Under the pieces are notes generated by a model, which was not told where the DNA came from, searched no databases, and saw nothing but the letters and a program-made list of their open reading frames with translations. DNA of 64,000 nt from Gallionella straubiae (GTDB taxonomy: Bacteria; Pseudomonadota; Gammaproteobacteria; Burkholderiales; Gallionellaceae). The translations under genes and the position numbers were made by a program. This document shows, one piece after another, positions 25,413 to 36,600 of this stretch. The DNA is taken from NCBI RefSeq assembly GCF_051257895.1, contig NZ_CP194331.1, positions 806,001-870,000 on the forward strand. The letters run 5' to 3'. Position 1 is the stretch's first letter. Every line of letters starts with the position of its first letter.

Positions 25413-25560
25413 AAACTCACTTCACCACGAAGGACACAGAGATCACGAAGATTTCTCAGGGAATTGCTTGATATTGGAAGATTACCCATAAGGTGAAACC
25501 AATTTTGTAGATAGCCCATTGTTCTTCTTCGTGGCCTTCGTGTTCTTCGTGGTTCAAATA
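25413..25560. repeat. Inverted 'CACGAAG' repeat between Hsp70-like and NrdG-like genes
   Basis: Left part (25417-25452) reads TTCACCACGAAGGACACAG...; right part (25525-25556) carries the inverse, ending CTTCGTGGTTCAAA. These are degenerate ACCACGAAG direct and inverted units of a type often found between genes. It splits cluster II into two halves without adding a gene. Confidence 0.6.
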
Positions 25561-25576
25561 TGGAATTCATCGTCGC

Positions 25577-27199
25577 TTAGAGTTTCACGAACGGCATGTT
25601 CTTCACCGGCAGCTCCATCTTCTCGCCGCTGGACAGCTGCACATACGAACGGCTGTCCGGGTGCAGGTCCTTCAGCGACAGCGTGAGGCGCTTGTTGGCA
25701 TCGATGCCGAAGCCCGCGACGAAGCGCTTCTCGCCGAGGGTGCAGGGCGGGTCGGCGTGGATGAATTCCGAGTCGCCGGGATTCATCTGGCGCAGCGCGA
25801 TGTCTTCGCGGCGCAGCACCTGCACCGGCCTGAGGCTGCCGCCTTCGATCTCGTAAACCGTTTCCGGGCGCACCATCACGGAACGCTCGGTCACCACGAG
25901 GCCGAGCCTGGTCGCCCCCTCGCAGGCGGCATTGATGAATTTGTTGCTCACCGTGCCCTCGGTCGGATAGGCGGTTCCCTTCGGCACCACCGGCACCAGC
26001 ACGTAATCCTTCGCTTCGCGGTCCCAGCTGCGCAGGCAGTAGTCATGCACCAGCTTCTGGTTGAGGTCTTCGCCGGCATAGCGGCACGCGCCGCGCGCAA
26101 CGGCCTCGAACGGGGATTCGCAATGCACCGGACAGCCGCCGAACTGCTCGCGCACGCGCTGCGCGATGCCCAGCAGCAGGCTGGAGCCTCCGGCGAGGAA
26201 GACTGCGCGCACCTGCGATTTTTCCGTGCCGTATTTCCTCGCAGTTTCCAGCGCGCGATCCAGCGTGCGCACCACCAGCCCATAAAGGCTCACACCCCGC
26301 AATTCGGGACGCGGCCGTTCAAGCAACTCGCGCAATTCAGTGACGGTAAAGGCGTGGCCGATGAGGCGGCCGGTGATGTCGTTGAACTGCTCGATCTCGA
26401 CGCGCTCTTCGCCGCCCGAGAGGCGTATCTTGGCATCTTCCACCGCATGCAGCAGGGCGACGCCGACGTCCGCCAGATCATCTTCGGTAAGCTGTTTGGC
26501 CTCCTGCATCCGGCGCAGCAGCCACTGGTCCACCAGCGCACCGCCGATCTCCTCCCCGGCGCGCCCGAGCACGTCGCACAATTGCGTCTCCCCCGCGCCC
26601 ATGTCGCGCGTCTTCACCACCGACACGTCCAGCGTGCCGCCGCCGAAATCGAACACCACGTAGACCTGGCCTTCGCGCACGTGCTCGCCGTAACCGAGGA
26701 TGCAGGCGGTGGCTTCGTCGAGCATGCGCACCGTGCCGTGATAGCTCTTCAGCACGGCGTCCTGCAGCCAGTCGGCATACTTGTCGTAGGCCTCCACCGG
26801 CAGCGTGACCACGAGGTCTTCGCCGGCGTGGTTTGCGGCGGACATCAGGATCTGGCCGATCAGGTCCTCGCCGGCCTGGCGCGGGGTGATGAGGTCGCCG
26901 TGGATGCGGCGTGCGCGGTTGTTGTCGCGCAGGATGTCGAGCTTGAACTTACTGAAGGTGCCGCGATGGCTCGCAAGCCCGGCGTTTTCCACCTCGGCGC
27001 CGGTGCGTAGCGTATGGCTTTCGCCGTAGTGCGCGAGCGACGGGATTACGGCCGATTCCTGCACAGAGTTCTCTCCCGGCAGCCGGTAGCGGTAGGTCTT
27101 GGTCAGCCCGTCCAGGCGCAGGGTTTCGGCGCGGCGCGTGGCTGGGTTCCAGCGTACCAGCACGGTGTTGCAGGTGCCGAAATCCAGCGCCAGCGTCAT
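25577..27199 (-). CDS. Divergent Hsp70 (DnaK-like) chaperone
   Basis: A 540-residue actin-fold ATPase. Phosphate-1 motif LDFGTCNT (5-12), a connect-1-like segment DEATACILGYG (161-171), phosphate-2 motif DFGGGT (184-189) and the adenosine motif FLAGGSS (334-340) are all present. The C-terminal ~150 residues resemble a short beta substrate-binding domain; the helical lid and the EEVD-like tail of DnaK (~640 residues) are absent. It overlaps the GrpE-like gene by four bases (27196-27199). No DnaJ gene is in the window. It looks like a specialised Hsp70 with its own exchange factor, serving a dedicated client rather than general folding (inference). Confidence 0.9.
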   Translation of the reverse strand: MTLALDFGTCNTVLVRWNPATRRAETLRLDGLTKTYRYRLPGENSVQESAVIPSLAHYGESHTLRTGAEVENAGLASHRGTFSKFKLDILRDNNRARRIHGDLITPRQAGEDLIGQILMSAANHAGEDLVVTLPVEAYDKYADWLQDAVLKSYHGTVRMLDEATACILGYGEHVREGQVYVVFDFGGGTLDVSVVKTRDMGAGETQLCDVLGRAGEEIGGALVDQWLLRRMQEAKQLTEDDLADVGVALLHAVEDAKIRLSGGEERVEIEQFNDITGRLIGHAFTVTELRELLERPRPELRGVSLYGLVVRTLDRALETARKYGTEKSQVRAVFLAGGSSLLLGIAQRVREQFGGCPVHCESPFEAVARGACRYAGEDLNQKLVHDYCLRSWDREAKDYVLVPVVPKGTAYPTEGTVSNKFINAACEGATRLGLVVTERSVMVRPETVYEIEGGSLRPVQVLRREDIALRQMNPGDSEFIHADPPCTLGEKRFVAGFGIDANKRLTLSLKDLHPDSRSYVQLSSGEKMELPVKNMPFVKL

Positions 27200-27729
27200 C
27201 TTGTTTCCTCGCCTGCGCGGCTGGCCATGGCTTTGAGCAGCACGTTCTCGCCCATGCGGTAGCCGACGAAGCGCACCCTGATCCTGTCACCGTCATCGAC
27301 CTCGGCGCCGCCGATGCGCTGATGCCAGCGCGCATCGAAGGCGGCCTCTTCGCCCACCGCACCGATGCGCGCGAGCCCCTCCTCGGCCAGCACCTTTTCC
27401 AGCATGCCGAACAGCCTGAACACGTCTTTGAGACGCGGCGCACGCTCCCCGCCCGCCAGCGATTCCATAGTCGTAAGCTGAGCCAGCAGCGGTGCGAGGC
27501 GCCGCGCCAGCGCATCGAATCCGGCGCTCGCCGCGCTGTCGCGCTCGCGTATGCCCTGCTCGCGCAGCCGCTCGTATTCTTCGCGCAGCGCGGCGATCTC
27601 GCCGTCCTTCTGACGCAGATCGAGCTCCAGCGACGCGACGCGGTTGCGCATATCTTCCGGGGCGCTTCCCGCCAACGCGCCCAACGCGGCGCGGAGGCGG
27701 GACATGAAATTATTTGGTTGCGCTGTCAT
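27196..27729 (-). CDS. GrpE-like nucleotide exchange factor
   Basis: A 177-residue protein with an N-terminal coiled coil (about residues 24-60, VASLELDLRQKDGEIAALRE) and a C-terminal beta domain with the GrpE order: GEEAAFDARWHQRIG, then DRIRVRFVGYRMGENVLLKA, compared with 'GYRLGDRVLRPA' in GrpE. It starts with ATG 27729. Its ATGA overlap with the Hsp70-like gene points to a cognate pair. Overall divergence from standard GrpE fits the divergent Hsp70 it would serve. Confidence 0.82.
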   Translation of the reverse strand: MTAQPNNFMSRLRAALGALAGSAPEDMRNRVASLELDLRQKDGEIAALREEYERLREQGIRERDSAASAGFDALARRLAPLLAQLTTMESLAGGERAPRLKDVFRLFGMLEKVLAEEGLARIGAVGEEAAFDARWHQRIGGAEVDDGDRIRVRFVGYRMGENVLLKAMASRAGEETR

Positions 27730-27796
27730 GATCGGATTCCCATTGTTCCTTTCGATAGACCGCCAACAAGAAGTTCAGACATCTTGAAAATTCTTC

Positions 27797-29632
27797 TCAG
27801 AATACTTCATCGGGAGCATCCTCGACTTCGATGGCGTGGTGATCGGTAGCCTCGGCGCCCGTATCCACCGTAATGCCGGCGCCGACAAAAACTTCCTGGA
27901 ATGCGCACAGGATTTCCAGCAATCCGAGGTTGCGCACATCCAGCTTACCGGCCGCGAGCAGCGCGGTGTGGCGTGCATACTCCTCGGGCGTGCCGCCCAC
28001 CGGCGCATTGAGCAGCGCAGCATCACAGGCAAATGCCGAGGCCCAGAATACGTGATCCTCGCCGGGCTGTGCGCAGAATGCCAGATCGACGAGCCGCGCG
28101 ATCAGCCGCTCGGGCCAATGCGCACTCGCTGCCGCAGCGGCGATTCGCGACGCATCGGCGATGCCACGCTTGTAGCCGAGATAGAGGCCACGCGCCTTGA
28201 CGAAGGGATCGTCGGCCTCGAGGTCGCTGCGCAGCTGGGCATCGTCGGGCTCCTGCACGCGCCACCCGTCGAAGATATCCAACATACCGGGGGGAAGCGC
28301 AGGGCCGCTCTCCGCCTTTATTCCTTTCAGGCGCCGGTAGGCGGCTACTGCGCGGTCGACGGCGGCACGCTGGCTGACGCCGCCGGGGCGTGCGGCAATG
28401 TCTGACCAGCGTTCGCAGAGATCGAGAACCTGCATCAGTCTGAGGGAGCGGCAGGACTCGAAGAGGCCGTCTTCGTCGGCAACCAGCCTGAGGTTATCGA
28501 CGCTGCGGGTCGCGTCGGCACCGCTGCCGGCCAGTGCTTCGCGGTAGGCGGCCTTGATGCGGCGGTCGTGGCTCGCGGCGACCGCGCGTGCGAGCCGTTC
28601 GCGCAGCGGCTCGGGCGCCATCGCATAGGACTGGATCAGCAAATGGCCGCTCTCGTCGTGCAGCGCTGCATAGCGCTGCAGCCTGCCCGCCACCAGCGCA
28701 TGCAGCGCTTCCAGCACGGGGTTGCCGGGCTGTCTTTCCTGCTCGGTGATGAGTTGTTCCAGATCACCCGATTGGGAACGCACCCACGCGGCGTAGATGG
28801 CGTCGTTGATTTCCTCATCCGTCACCGTCAGGCTGCGTGCGAAGAGGGTGACCGCTTGCAGAATTTCCGGGGCTGCATCTTGATGTGCCGCAGCGAGAAT
28901 GTCGCGCGTTGTTCTGGCCTGCGCCGCACAACTCGGCGGCCAGCCCAGATGCGCGAGAATGGCCGCGACTCGCACGGTGGGTGCCTGCGCCCAGTGCCCC
29001 CACAAAGCCAACACCTTGCCGGTGTCGTGTTCGGCTGTAAGCTGCCGCAGAACGGCGTCGATCCGCGCGGCATCGGGATGATTGCTGTCGAGCGCCTGGG
29101 CCAGCGCAATTGCCGCGGCCGGCGTGCCGGGCTGCCTTCCCTGCTCGACGATGAGTTGTCCCAGCTCAACCGATCGCGAACGCACCCATGCGCCGCAGAG
29201 GACATCATTGATTTGATCCTCCGCCAGCGGCAGGCTGCGCGCGAAAACCGCCACTGCTCTCAGTATTTCCGGGGCTGCGTCTTGATGCGCTGCAGCGAGG
29301 ATGTCGCGTACTGTTTCTGCCTGCACGCCCCTATCCGATGGCCAGCCCAGATGCACGAGAATGGATGCGACCGGCGCATTCGGCACCTGCGCCCAAAGCT
29401 CCCACAGAGCCCGCACCTTGGCAGTGTCACGCTCGGCTGAAAGTTGCCGCAGGGCGGCGTCGATCCGCGCGGTATCGGGATGCCCCCGGATCAGCGCTTC
29501 GGCAAGAACAACTGCCGATGCCGGGTCGGATGACGCCGTCAATTCGCGGATGGCAGACAGCCTGCGAAACCTGCCCAGCAGGAAGGTGCCGTCGTGGAGC
29601 TTGCGCCTCTCTTCTTCGAGCGTCATATGCAT
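27797..29632 (-). CDS. Large helical-repeat protein with internal tandem duplication
   Basis: A 611-residue soluble protein, almost all alpha-helical. Two tandem units of ~130 residues in the first half are alike: HPDTARIDAALRQLSAERDT / HPDAARIDAVLRQLTAEHDT, and DILAAAHQDAAPEILRAV / DILAAAHQDAAPEILQAV. The middle (~345-480) and C-terminal parts are also helical, ending in an acidic tail (EVEDAPDEVF). This looks like a HEAT/TPR-type scaffold. No catalytic motif seen. It is the first gene of cluster II, 67 bases ahead of the GrpE-like gene, and may be a client adaptor or scaffold for the chaperone pair. ATG 29626 is an equally possible start. Family not recognised. Confidence 0.75.
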   Translation of the reverse strand: MHMTLEEERRKLHDGTFLLGRFRRLSAIRELTASSDPASAVVLAEALIRGHPDTARIDAALRQLSAERDTAKVRALWELWAQVPNAPVASILVHLGWPSDRGVQAETVRDILAAAHQDAAPEILRAVAVFARSLPLAEDQINDVLCGAWVRSRSVELGQLIVEQGRQPGTPAAAIALAQALDSNHPDAARIDAVLRQLTAEHDTGKVLALWGHWAQAPTVRVAAILAHLGWPPSCAAQARTTRDILAAAHQDAAPEILQAVTLFARSLTVTDEEINDAIYAAWVRSQSGDLEQLITEQERQPGNPVLEALHALVAGRLQRYAALHDESGHLLIQSYAMAPEPLRERLARAVAASHDRRIKAAYREALAGSGADATRSVDNLRLVADEDGLFESCRSLRLMQVLDLCERWSDIAARPGGVSQRAAVDRAVAAYRRLKGIKAESGPALPPGMLDIFDGWRVQEPDDAQLRSDLEADDPFVKARGLYLGYKRGIADASRIAAAAASAHWPERLIARLVDLAFCAQPGEDHVFWASAFACDAALLNAPVGGTPEEYARHTALLAAGKLDVRNLGLLEILCAFQEVFVGAGITVDTGAEATDHHAIEVEDAPDEVF

Positions 29633-30682
29633 CGCATTGTGCGTTCGTTATGTTCCCCGTTCCCTCACCTGCCCGGCATTTTAAAGGCACAGATGCGCAT
29701 GATGCCACTGTACTTTCTTGATGCGCAAGGTTTTAAGCGCACGCTGCGACCAATATCATTTCTGGTGGGTGAATGACCGATTTCGGGCGCTTGCCCCATG
29801 AAAAATTCAGCAGCAGACGAGCGGGGAATGACTGTTCATGCGACAAGGCAGGAGCCGAACGGCGCCGATGTTGCCAACAAACAGAGAAGGGAAGGAAAAG
29901 CGGGAAAAGCTGCGCCGATCAAAACTGTCGCAATTCAAATTGCGCACACATCGCGTAATGCGCTTGATTTTATTACTGGTCGGGGCGAGAGGATTTGAAC
30001 CTCCGCGGCGATAGGTCATGATAACCCATGACCAATGAAGCCACCAATAGCAATGCAGCTGGTTGAGCATGATTCATCATAATTCGGCTATTGACCGCCA
30101 CAAAAACGCCACAAATTCGACGTTGTAGCGCGCAGCTCATTCCGTTTAACCATTGGTAATATCAACAGCCAAGAACTATGGCCCTGAACTTGATCAATCA
30201 GTGACAGATCACAAATACCCGTTGATGACCGCAGTTTATTGCGATGTGAAGAACCCAGCTGTATCCACCATCGCGTATGTATCCAACTCACAATACTTGA
30301 GCAGATTGTGAGCTTTAACGCCCCGCTCGGACGGATCAGTCTCAAGATTAATGTTGCCCATACAAATAAAAACGACACTAACTTTATTGTTGTTATTCAT
30401 AATAATATGTTTCGATAAGCCAGAAAAATTGAAGCAATTTTAGTGTATTTCACACCTTATAAAATCAATATGTTGCAATTTAGTTTTGGGGAAACCTTCG
30501 AGTCAACTGAATATCGATACGAGGGTTTTGGAAGTGCAAATTTTGGATAACTGCACTTCCACGAACAGAGGCATTAAACGTCCTGCAGAATAGCTGAGCT
30601 TGGCTATGAGCCAGGAATAACGCGCCCGACACCGGCGAGGCGAGGTACTTCTGGTATGCCGTAATAAGCGTGCGGCAGTCCG
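29633..30682. other. Gene-poor junction between core region and RTX island
   Basis: About 1 kb without a convincing gene. It holds the start-side region of cluster II, a tRNA-Pro-like 3' fragment (29977-30004) and AT-rich sequence towards the end of the RTX gene. Reading frames here (for example 30088-30378, reverse) have no Shine-Dalgarno and no recognisable protein character. Confidence 0.5.
29977..30004 (-). other. tRNA-Pro-like 3' fragment, possible attachment site
   Basis: Read on the reverse strand this gives a T-arm (GGAGG, TTCAAAT loop, CCTCT) followed by the 3' acceptor strand CGCCCCG, discriminator A and CCA. This is the 3' end expected for tRNA-Pro. The sequence on the 5' side (30005 onward) does not fold as the rest of a tRNA. 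A tRNA 3' end alone is the usual trace of integration by a tyrosine integrase, and the island-like region starts here. Confidence 0.65.
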
Positions 30683-33600
30683 TTAACAACCCAGCCTCTC
30701 CAGCCCCTCCTTGAGCCCCGTGAACGTGTGCATCTGCTGGCCGTTGCCCGCTCCCATCTGGGAAATGCCCTGGCGGCCTCCGGAGCCGGAGAGGCCGAGC
30801 CTGGAACCAGCGCCTGGGTCGGCATAGATGCCTTCATCGCCGCCGGATTGCTCGAGGTGTTTCTTGAGCCGTTCATTCATCCGCTCCCATTCCGAGCTGA
30901 TGTCACCCGAGACACCCTTGGCAACGTTCCGCTTAACCTGCCAGTCGATCTGCCCTCCCCAGGAGCCATGCCGATCCAGGGTGCCGAAGGAAGAATATTG
31001 CTCGCTTACGCTTTCCTCATCGAACCAGGAGCGGATCAGTTCGTCCGTGCGGCGGGTGCCGGAATCCCCGGCATCCTGCTGCGGGGTATCGTCCTTGTGT
31101 TTTTTCGCATCGGAGGAGTGGTCTTGCTGCTCCTGCTCGTTCGGGTGCGCTGCGGAAGCCGTCGGATAATTTTTACCGGCTTTCGCGCCCGGACGGCCCG
31201 GTGCGGCGCCGGCGCCGTCGTTGCGGTTATGGTCGTGGCCGGCCGGTGGGGCGTCTTGGCCGTTGCCCAATCCTTCGTTGCCGTGGTTGACCGAGATGCG
31301 GAAGACATCCGAGGCGGAGAGGCTGCCGGCCGTGCTGCCGCTGGCGGCCACCTTGTCGGTGGCGGTCACGCGGACATCCACGAAGCCGGTTTCCTTCGGG
31401 GTCTCGCCCGAGAAGGTGCGGGTGGCGGCATCGAAGTTCAGCCAATCCGGCAATGCCGAGCCGTCGGCCAGCGTCGCGGCATAATCGAGCGTGTCGCCCT
31501 GATCGATGTCGGTGAAGCTTCCGTCCGGCACCTGCCAGGAGAAGTCTTTGTGGAACGTGAAATTCTGGTCGGCCAGCGGTGCGACCAGGATGGGCGCGTC
31601 GTTCGCCCCGTTCAGGAAGATATCCAGCACCGAGGATGCGCCGGTGATGCCGTCCGTCGCGGTGTAGCCGAAATGCTCGACGACCTGCGCGTCGCGCCCC
31701 AGCGACTGCACCGCCATGGAGGCATTGTCCACGGCATAGCTGTAACCGCCGTCCGCCGCAAGGGTCAGGGTGCCGTAGCTGCCTGCCCTGGTTCCGGCAT
31801 CGGCCACGCTCAGGACGGTGCCCCGATCGACATCGCTGTCGTTGGCGAGCACATTGCCGGTTGCCACGATGCTCAGGTCTTCCTGGACGGTGGCCGTATC
31901 GGCAACGGCGACCGGTGCGTCGTTGACGCCCGCGATGGTCATGCTGACCTGCGCGGTGCTGGTCGCTCCTGCCGTGTCGGTGATGGTGTAGTTGAAGGTG
32001 TCGGTGACGGTCTCGCCCTGGGCCAGCGACTGGTAACGGTCGCCGATGTCGAACACCAGGTTGCCCGCCGCATCCATGCTGACCGCATTGCCGAGGGCGG
32101 TGATGCTGTCGAATCCGGCGATGGACAGCGTATCGCCCACATCCGGGTCGGTGTCGTTGGACAGCAGGCTCGCCGCCGTAAGCGTAGTTTGCGGCGTGTC
32201 TTCATCCATCGTCGCGCCGTCGCCGTTGGCCTGCGGGCCGTCGTTGACGCCGGTGATGGCGACGTTCACGGTGGCGGTGGAAGTTGCCCCCGCGCTGTCG
32301 GTCATGGTGTAGCCGAAGCTGTCCATGACGGTCTGGCCCGCCATCAAGCTGTTGAACTGGCCGCCGTGGTCGTACACGATTTGGCCGTTCACCAACGACA
32401 CGTTCGAGCCCAGCGCGGAGACTGCGTCCACGCCGACGAGCGCCTTGGTGTCGCCGATGTCCGCGTCGGTGTCGTTCGCCAGCAAGACGCCGGGCTGGAT
32501 CGCAAGCAGGCTGTCCTCATCGATGGCGGCCGCATCGTTCTGCGCCACCGGCGCGTCGTTGGTGCCGGTGATGGTGACGGTGAGCGTGGCCGGGGTGGCC
32601 GCGATGCCGTCGGTCGCCTGGTAGGCGAAGGTCTCGGTGACGGTCTGCCCGGCCAGGAGTCCCTGCACGGCGGCACTGGCGTTGTCCAGCGCATAGACAT
32701 AGCTGCCGTCGGCGTTCAGCACCAAGCTGCCGTAGTTGCCTTGTAGTGTGCCTGCATTGGCGACGCTCAACACGGTGCCTTGATCGATGTCGGTGTCGTT
32801 GGCAAGCACGTTGCCCGTCGCGGTGAGAGCGGAATCTTCCTGCACGGCGGCGGCATCGTCGGCCGTGACCGGGCCGTCGTTCACGCCGGTGATGGTGACG
32901 TTTACTATGCTGCTTGCGGTCACACCCTTGCTATCGCTGATCGTGTAGACAAAGCTATCGGTTGCAGTTTGCCCTTGCGCCAGTGACTGGAACAGCGTGC
33001 CGATGTCGTATTGCACCTGGCCGTTCACCAGCGCCACGGCTGCGCCGACAGCGGAGGTTCCTACGGAAATCACGGAAATGACATCGTTGGTATTCGGATC
33101 GGTGTCGTTGGCCAGCAAGGCCGCCACCGGCACATTCATTACGCCGCCATCCTCATACACGGTGAACGCGTCCGGGTTGGCAACCGGCGGGCGGTTCAGC
33201 AGCCCCTCGATGCCGGCATGATCGAGGAAGGAGCCGTCGCCGAATTCGATACGACTTACCCCTTCGCCTTGCGCGAACCAGTTGTTCAGCGTGATGAAGT
33301 CGGTAGTGCCGAGCACATTAATGACCATATTATCGCCATCGCGCACGCCTTCCAGATTGGCCTCGGTCAGACCGCCGCCGATGTAGAGCGTATCGCTGCC
33401 CAGTGCGTCCACGATAGTGTCCGCACCATCGCCGGAATTAAACACATAGCGGTCATTGCCCGCACCGCCCATCAGGGTGTCGTTACCCGCACCACCGATT
33501 AGCGTATCCGCGCCAGCGCCGCCATCGAGCAGATTCGCACCACTGTTCCCGGTGAGAGCGTTGTCGAGTGCATTGCCGCTGGCGTTGATATTCATGGCAC

Positions 33601-36600
33601 CAGTCAGCACGAGGTTCTCGACATTGTCCGAGAGGGTATAGCTCACGCCGGACTGAACAGTGTCGATTCCCGCATTGGCCGCTTCCACCACCATGTCACC
33701 CACATTGTCCACCACGTAGGTATCGTTCCCCATCCCGCCCGCCATCGTGTCAGCCCCGATGCCTCCATCCAGGGTGTCGTTGCCTTCCATGCCCGCAAGC
33801 GTATTGTTTCCGCTATTGCCCGCGATGAAGTTATCCAGCGCGTTGCCCGTGCCGTTGAGGCCGGCAGTCCCCGTGAGAAGCAGGTTCTCGATATTGGCGC
33901 TCAGCGTGTAATTCGCACTGGCCAGAACCGTATCGAGTCCTTCATTCGCTGCCTCCACGACAACATCGGCTGTGTTATCCACCACGTAAACATCATCGCC
34001 CATCCCGCCTGCCATGGTGTCTGAGCCGGCACCGCCGTCGATCAGATTGTTGCCTGCATTGCCGGCAATCGTATTGTCGAGTGCATTGCCTGTAGCGCTG
34101 AGCGCCTCCACGCCGGTCAAAGTGAGGTTTTCGATGTTATTGCCAAGGGTATAACTGATGCTGGACTCGACCGTGTCGATGCCCGCATTCAGCGCTTCGG
34201 TCACCACGTCGCCGATGTTGTCCACGACGTAGGTGTCGTTGCCCAAGCCGCCAGCCATTGTGTCCACGCCCAAGCCGCCGTCCAGCGTGTCGTTGCCCGC
34301 GTTGCCGGTCAGGGTGTCGTTGCCTTCCAGGCCGGAGAGGACGTTGTTGCCGGTGTTGCCGGTGATGACGTTGTCCAGTGCGTTGCCCGTGCCGTCGATT
34401 GCCGCCGTGCCGGTCAGGATCAGGTTCTCGACGTTGCCGGTCAGGGTGTAGCTGATGCCGGATTCGACCGTGTCGATGCCCGCATTGGCGTTTTCGACCA
34501 CTGTGTCGCCTGCGTTGTCCACCACGTAGGTGTCGTTGCCCAGGCCGCCCATCATCGTGTCGGCACCCAGGCCGCCGTCGATGCGGTTGTTGCCGCTGTT
34601 GCCGACGATGAGGTTGTCCAGCACGTTACCCGTGCCGTTGATCGCGGCCGTGCCCGTCAGAGTCAGGTTCTCGACGTTGTTGGTCAGGGTGTAGCTGATG
34701 GAGGACTGGACGTTGTCGATGCCTTCGCCAATATTCTCGGTGACGAGGTCGCCCGCGTTGTCTACCACATAGGTGTCGTCGCCTGCTCCGCCCGCCATGC
34801 TGTCCGCGCCTGCGCCGCCGTCCAGCACGTTCGCGGCCGTATTGCCGGTGATCGTGTTGTTGAGCGCATTGCCCGTGCCGTTGATGGCATCCGCACCGGT
34901 CAGGGCGAGGTTCTCGACGTCTGCTCCCAGGGCATAGGAGATGGAGGACTGCACCGTGTCCGTCCCGGAATTCAGCGCTTCCGTTACCACGTCGCCTGCG
35001 TTGTCCACCACGTAGGTGTCGTTGCCTGCTCCGCCCGCCATGCTGTCCGCGCCAATCCCGCCGTCCAATGTGTCGTTGCCCGCATTGCCGATGAGGGTGT
35101 CGTTGCCGTCCAGGCCGGAGAGGATGTTGTTGCCGGTGTTGCCGGTGATGACGTTGTCCAGCGCATTGCCCGTGCCGTCGATCGCGGCCGTGCCGGTCAG
35201 GGTCAGGTTCTCGACGTTGTTGGTCAGGGTGTAGCTGATACTCGACTGGACGGTGTCGATGCCTTCGTTGAGATTCTCCGTCACCACGTCGCCTGCATTG
35301 TCCACGATGTAGGTGTCGTCACCCGCTCCACCCGCCATGCTGTCTGCGCCTGCGCCGCCATCCAGCAGGTCGTTGCCGTCGCCGCCGATCAGGGTGTCGT
35401 CGCCAGCGCCCGCATAGAGGGTGTCCGCGCCCAAGCCACCGTCCAGCACGTTCGCCGCCGTGTTGCCGGTGATGATGTTGCTGAGCGTGTTGCCCGTGCC
35501 GTCGATGGCATTCGCGCCGGTCAGCGTGAGATTCTCGACGTTGTCGGTCAGGGTGTAGGTGATGCTCGACTGCACGAGGTCGGTGCCCGCGTTCAGTGCT
35601 TCCGTCACCACGTCGCCTGCATTGTCCACCACGTAGGTGTCGTTGCCCGCTCCACCAGACATCGCGTCCGCGCCAAGGCCGCCGTCCAGTATGTCATTGC
35701 CGTCGCCACCGATCAAGGTGTCGTCGCCAGCGCCGGCATAGATGGAGTCCGCACCCGCGCCGCCATCCAGCACGTTCGCCGCCACGTTGCCGACGATGAG
35801 GTTGTTGAGCGCGTTGCCCGTGCCGTCGATGATGTCCGCACCAGTCAGGGTGAGGTTCTCGACATTGTCGGTCAGGGTGTATGAGATGCTGGATTCAGCG
35901 GTATCGATGCCGGCGTTGATTGCTTCGATGACCAAATCGCCAGCGTTGTCCACAACATAGGTATCGTTGCCTGCACCACCGCTCATGCTGTCTGCACCCG
36001 AGCCGCCGTTCAGCACGTTTGCTGCTGCATTGCCGGCGATCACGTTATCCAGCGCGTTGCCCGTGCCGTTGATCGCCGCCGTGCCTGTCAGGGTGAGGTT
36101 CTCGACGTTGCCGGTGAGGGCATAACTGACGCTCGACTGGACGCTGTCGATGCCTTCATCAATGTTCTCGGTGACGAGGTCGCCTGCGTTGTCCACCACA
36201 TAGGTATCGTCGCCCACTCCGCCCAGCATGGCGTCCGCACCCGTACCGCCGTCCAGCAGGTCGTTGCCCGCGTTGCCGGTCAGCGTGTCATTACCCGCCA
36301 AACCGTACATTCCGTTATTGCCGCTGTTGCCGATGAGAATGTTATCCAGTGCGTTGCCGGTGACATCGATATCCGCACTGCCCGTCAAAGTGAGGTTTTC
36401 GATGTTATTGCCAAGGGTATAACTGATGCTGGACTCGACCGTGTCGATGCCCGCATTCAGCGCTTCGGTCACCACGTCGCCGATGTTGTCCACGACGTAG
36501 GTGTCGTTGCCCAAGCCGCCAGCCATTGTGTCCACGCCCAAGCCGCCGTCCAGCGTGTCGTTGCCCGCGTTGCCGGTCAGGGTGTCGTTGCCTTCCAGGC

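Noticed and set aside
29977..30075. Complete tRNA gene
   Set aside because: Only the T-arm and 3' acceptor strand are present; the upstream sequence gives no anticodon arm or 5' acceptor strand.
30088..30378. 96-codon reverse frame near the tRNA fragment
   Set aside because: No ribosome-binding site, AT-rich and no protein character; treated as intergenic.
30728..32746. 672-codon plus-strand frame
   Set aside because: Antisense of the VCBS/cadherin-like domains of the RTX gene; composition is that of a shadow frame.
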